Below, in pieces: positions 13,825 through 15,554 of a stretch of 15,554 bases of DNA (the first letter of the stretch is position 1; each line of letters begins with the position of its first letter). The DNA lies in contig CAYRTD010000099.1 of the NCBI GenBank assembly GCA_964426915.1, forward strand, positions 1-15,554, in the 5' to 3' direction. The translations under genes and the position numbers were made by a program. This stretch comes from CAYRTD01 sp964426915. GTDB taxonomy: Bacteria; Bacteroidota; Bacteroidia; Bacteroidales; GCA-2748055. Under the pieces are notes generated by a model that saw only the letters and a program-made list of their open reading frames with translations, was not told where the DNA came from and did no database searches.

Positions 13825-15329
13825 AAGTAAATCTTAAGGGTAAATCCACCGGATTAGATGTTGAAAAAGGATCAAATCTTTTACTCGAACTCTTTAAAGC
13901 CGGATTTGAGGTGTATTCTCCCTGTGGCGGGAATGGCACTTGTGGTAAATGTAAGATCTACATCAAAGATGAAGGCTATATAACCTCTTGTCTTTACAGA
14001 ACTGAACAGGACATCGAGATTTCCCTGCCCGATCCGGCAGAAGCAAACATCCTGGTTTCCCAGTACAAGCACACCCGGCAGCTCCCCTTAAACCCGGGCA
14101 AGGTAAGCAGTCTGTCGGCCTATCCCCTGGGAATTGCAATCGATATCGGTACAACATCCGTAGTCTATTACCTTATGAATCTGATCACCGGAGCCCTGGT
14201 CGAAACCCGTGCAATTATGAATCCCCAGACCAAATACGGTGCAGATGTGATCTCCAGAATTAATTACTGCATTCAAAACAGCGGAGGCCTGAAAAAGATA
14301 CAGAAAGAAATGCTGGATATGATCAATGATCAGATCCGCGATTTTGCAGCGAGTGAAGGAGTCACCCCAAAAGAATTTATAAAACTCACCGTTTCAGGGA
14401 ACACCACCATGCTGCATTTACTGCTTGGAGAAGACCCCTCCTCTCTTGCTTTTGTTCCTTTTAAGCCTGTATTTCTGGAACAAAAAATCCTTAAAGCGAA
14501 AGAACTTGGTTTAGTATGCAATGAGGAAGCAGAAATAATAATCCTGCCGTCGGTTTCAGCTTATGTGGGTGCGGATATCGTCAGTGGTCTGGCATCACTT
14601 TCTATCCCTGACGGAATCCACAATTACCTTTTCATTGATATCGGCACAAACGGGGAGATGGCCATTGTCAGCGGTGATAAAATTTATGCCTGCGCCACAG
14701 CTGCAGGCCCTGCTTTTGAGGGCGCAAATATTTCATGTGGAATGCCTGCCCTGGAAGGGGCCATTTCCTCTTTTAGCAATGGGAAATACAACACTATCGG
14801 AGACCAGGCTCCAAAAGGAATTTGCGGATCTGGCCTGATCGATGTGACCGCCTATCTCGTCCGTGAGGGTATAGTAAAGTCTGACGGAGAAATCTCAGAA
14901 GAATTTATCCTTCATGATAACACCACAAATGAACAAAATAGCAAAATAAGCATTAGCCAAAAAGACATTCGGGAACTTCAGCTTGCAAAATCAGCCATAC
15001 TTTCAGGAATAAATATTTTAGTGAAAAAGGCCGGATTAAAACCTGAAGATATTGAAGCATTATACCTTGCAGGAGGTTTTGGCAACTACATTAATATTGA
15101 AAATGCTGTTGATGTTGGTCTCATCCCAAAAGAGCTGAAGGAAAAAGTTATCCCCATAGGAAATGCCTCCGGTACCGGAGCCATGCTTGCTTTAAAATCA
15201 GAAAGTTTTTATGGAATATTAGAATCTCTTATTAAAAGGACTGAGCATATCGAGCTTTCAGAGGATGAGGATTTTGCTTTGGAATTTGCGGTGAATATGG
15301 GGTTTGGGGGGGGAGGGAAGAAGCGGTGA
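13821..15329 (+). CDS. RACo-like corrinoid reactivator: N-terminal [2Fe-2S] ferredoxin plus ASKHA (DUF4445) domain
   Basis: A protein of 502 residues if translation starts at ATA 13821. The [2Fe-2S] domain begins IKVNLKGKSTGLDVEKG, and its cluster Cys are C35, C41, C44 and C57 (CGGNGTCGKC, then TSC). The ASKHA domain follows: AIDIGTT (106-112), FIDIGTNGEMAIVSG, CATAAGPAFEG, GICGSGLIDV and LYLAGGFGNYINIENA. These are ATP-binding elements of RACo/RamA-type activators, which use ATP and a reductant to return cob(II)alamin to cob(I)alamin. No ATG, GTG or TTG lies in frame between the stop at 13770 and GTG 13911. Starting at that GTG would remove the first ferredoxin strands and helix. So ATA initiation, a frameshift or a base error is needed. 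The stop falls in a heptamer repeat after a G8 run. It is shorter than RACo proteins of about 600 residues. Confidence 0.85.
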   Translation: MKVNLKGKSTGLDVEKGSNLLLELFKAGFEVYSPCGGNGTCGKCKIYIKDEGYITSCLYRTEQDIEISLPDPAEANILVSQYKHTRQLPLNPGKVSSLSAYPLGIAIDIGTTSVVYYLMNLITGALVETRAIMNPQTKYGADVISRINYCIQNSGGLKKIQKEMLDMINDQIRDFAASEGVTPKEFIKLTVSGNTTMLHLLLGEDPSSLAFVPFKPVFLEQKILKAKELGLVCNEEAEIIILPSVSAYVGADIVSGLASLSIPDGIHNYLFIDIGTNGEMAIVSGDKIYACATAAGPAFEGANISCGMPALEGAISSFSNGKYNTIGDQAPKGICGSGLIDVTAYLVREGIVKSDGEISEEFILHDNTTNEQNSKISISQKDIRELQLAKSAILSGINILVKKAGLKPEDIEALYLAGGFGNYINIENAVDVGLIPKELKEKVIPIGNASGTGAMLALKSESFYGILESLIKRTEHIELSEDEDFALEFAVNMGFGGGGKKR

Positions 15330-15402
15330 TCGGTGAGCGGTGAGCGGTGATCCGTAATCGGTGATCGGTAATCGGTGTGAGCGGTAAGCCGTAAGCTGTG
15401 CG
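15324..15402 (+). repeat. Degenerate CGGTGAT/CGGTAAG heptamer array
   Basis: About eleven 7-bp units run in register, e.g. CGGTGAT, CGGTGAG, CGGTGAG, CGGTGAT, CCGTAAT, CGGTGAT, CGGTAAT, then after a 2-nt insertion CGGTAAG, CCGTAAG. The first unit supplies the TGA stop of the reactivator gene. It has the same period as the GAAGTAA tract but a different sequence. Confidence 0.8.
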
Positions 15403-15423
15403 AATGGAAACACCAACCCCGAT

Positions 15424-15464
15424 ACCGCGTGCTGCAGAAGCTTCAGGCGAGAGCGTGCGGAGGC
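15424..15464 (-). repeat. Dispersed repeat, right copy (inverted)
   Basis: Read on the minus strand it begins GCCTCCGCACGCT (15464-15452), continues through TGAAGCTT, and ends ACGCGGT (15430-15424). These are the same boundary words, in the same order, as the left copy at 58-118. The central hairpin is shorter and degenerate. The remaining bases to 15554 hold no gene; a CCTTGATTTGTTAAAATTTT stretch resembles sequence near the left copy. Confidence 0.6.
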
Positions 15465-15554
15465 GCAGGGGTTGAACTGGAATAACAATGGGTGCAAACC
15501 CTTTGAGTGTTCGAAACCTTGATTTGTTAAAATTTTTAAATCTATCTTGGCCTT

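Noticed and set aside
9660..15329. Pyrrolysine-type (MttB/MtbB) methyltransferase system
   Set aside because: No frame with an internal amber codon and no pylBCDST-like gene or tRNA-Pyl is present; the only TAG stops are ordinary ends.
13911..15329. GTG 13911 as the start of the reactivator
   Set aside because: It would cut off the N-terminal strands and helix of the ferredoxin domain, which are clearly encoded from 13821.
15258..15497. Minus-strand frame rich in ITDYGSPLTAHRSP
   Set aside because: It is a translation of the CGGTGAT heptamer array and the dispersed repeat, a common false gene.

Overview
The window reads as a piece of a Bacteroidota chromosome, probably a metagenome-assembled contig. 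Three things point there. A DUF3822 gene (a family known from Bacteroidota) overlaps rsmD. Several promoters match the Bacteroidota -7 consensus TAnnTTTG. Start codons generally lack a Shine-Dalgarno sequence, and the tRNA gene does not encode CCA. A run of 100 Ns (13380-13479) marks a scaffold join, and both window ends lie in related, inverted copies of a dispersed repeat.

Left part (1-6086), ordinary genes. Minus strand: a RecD/Dda-like helicase (658-2076) and, downstream of it, a YjbQ-family protein (145-561) with its own promoter. Diverging on the plus strand: a membrane-anchored hypothetical protein, DUF3822 and rsmD, packed as an operon. Then follow a secreted YceI-family protein and a saccharopine dehydrogenase-family protein.

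Middle (6087-8279): tRNA-Asp(GTC) with a good promoter and a perfect 25-bp hairpin that includes the last bases of the tRNA. A stretch of about 690 bp without a credible gene follows, then a Gfo/Idh/MocA-family oxidoreductase.

Right part (8388-15329), the most interesting block: a corrinoid-dependent methyl-transfer module. It holds a GntR-type regulator with a LacI-like sensor domain, a corrinoid protein, a URO-D/MtaA-type methyltransferase fused to a C-terminal thioredoxin-like domain, a CobW-family GTPase, a stand-alone MetH-type activation-domain protein, and a RACo-like [2Fe-2S]/ASKHA corrinoid reactivator. The four genes from 9660 to 13322 are tightly coupled (1-nt gap, 0-nt gap, 4-nt overlap). 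The reactivator lies beyond the assembly gap and a field of short tandem repeats.

Inferred working model: the URO-D-like enzyme moves a methyl group to or from the corrinoid protein, RACo and the MetH-like domain return oxidised cob(II)alamin to service, and the CobW GTPase supplies or remodels metal or cofactor. No MttB/MtgB-type methyltransferase and no MtrH-type methyl-tetrahydrofolate enzyme is in the window, so substrate and final acceptor are unknown. The methyltransferase lacks the usual zinc-ligand His and carries a CAPC redox motif, so the module may be a variant of known O-/N-demethylase systems.
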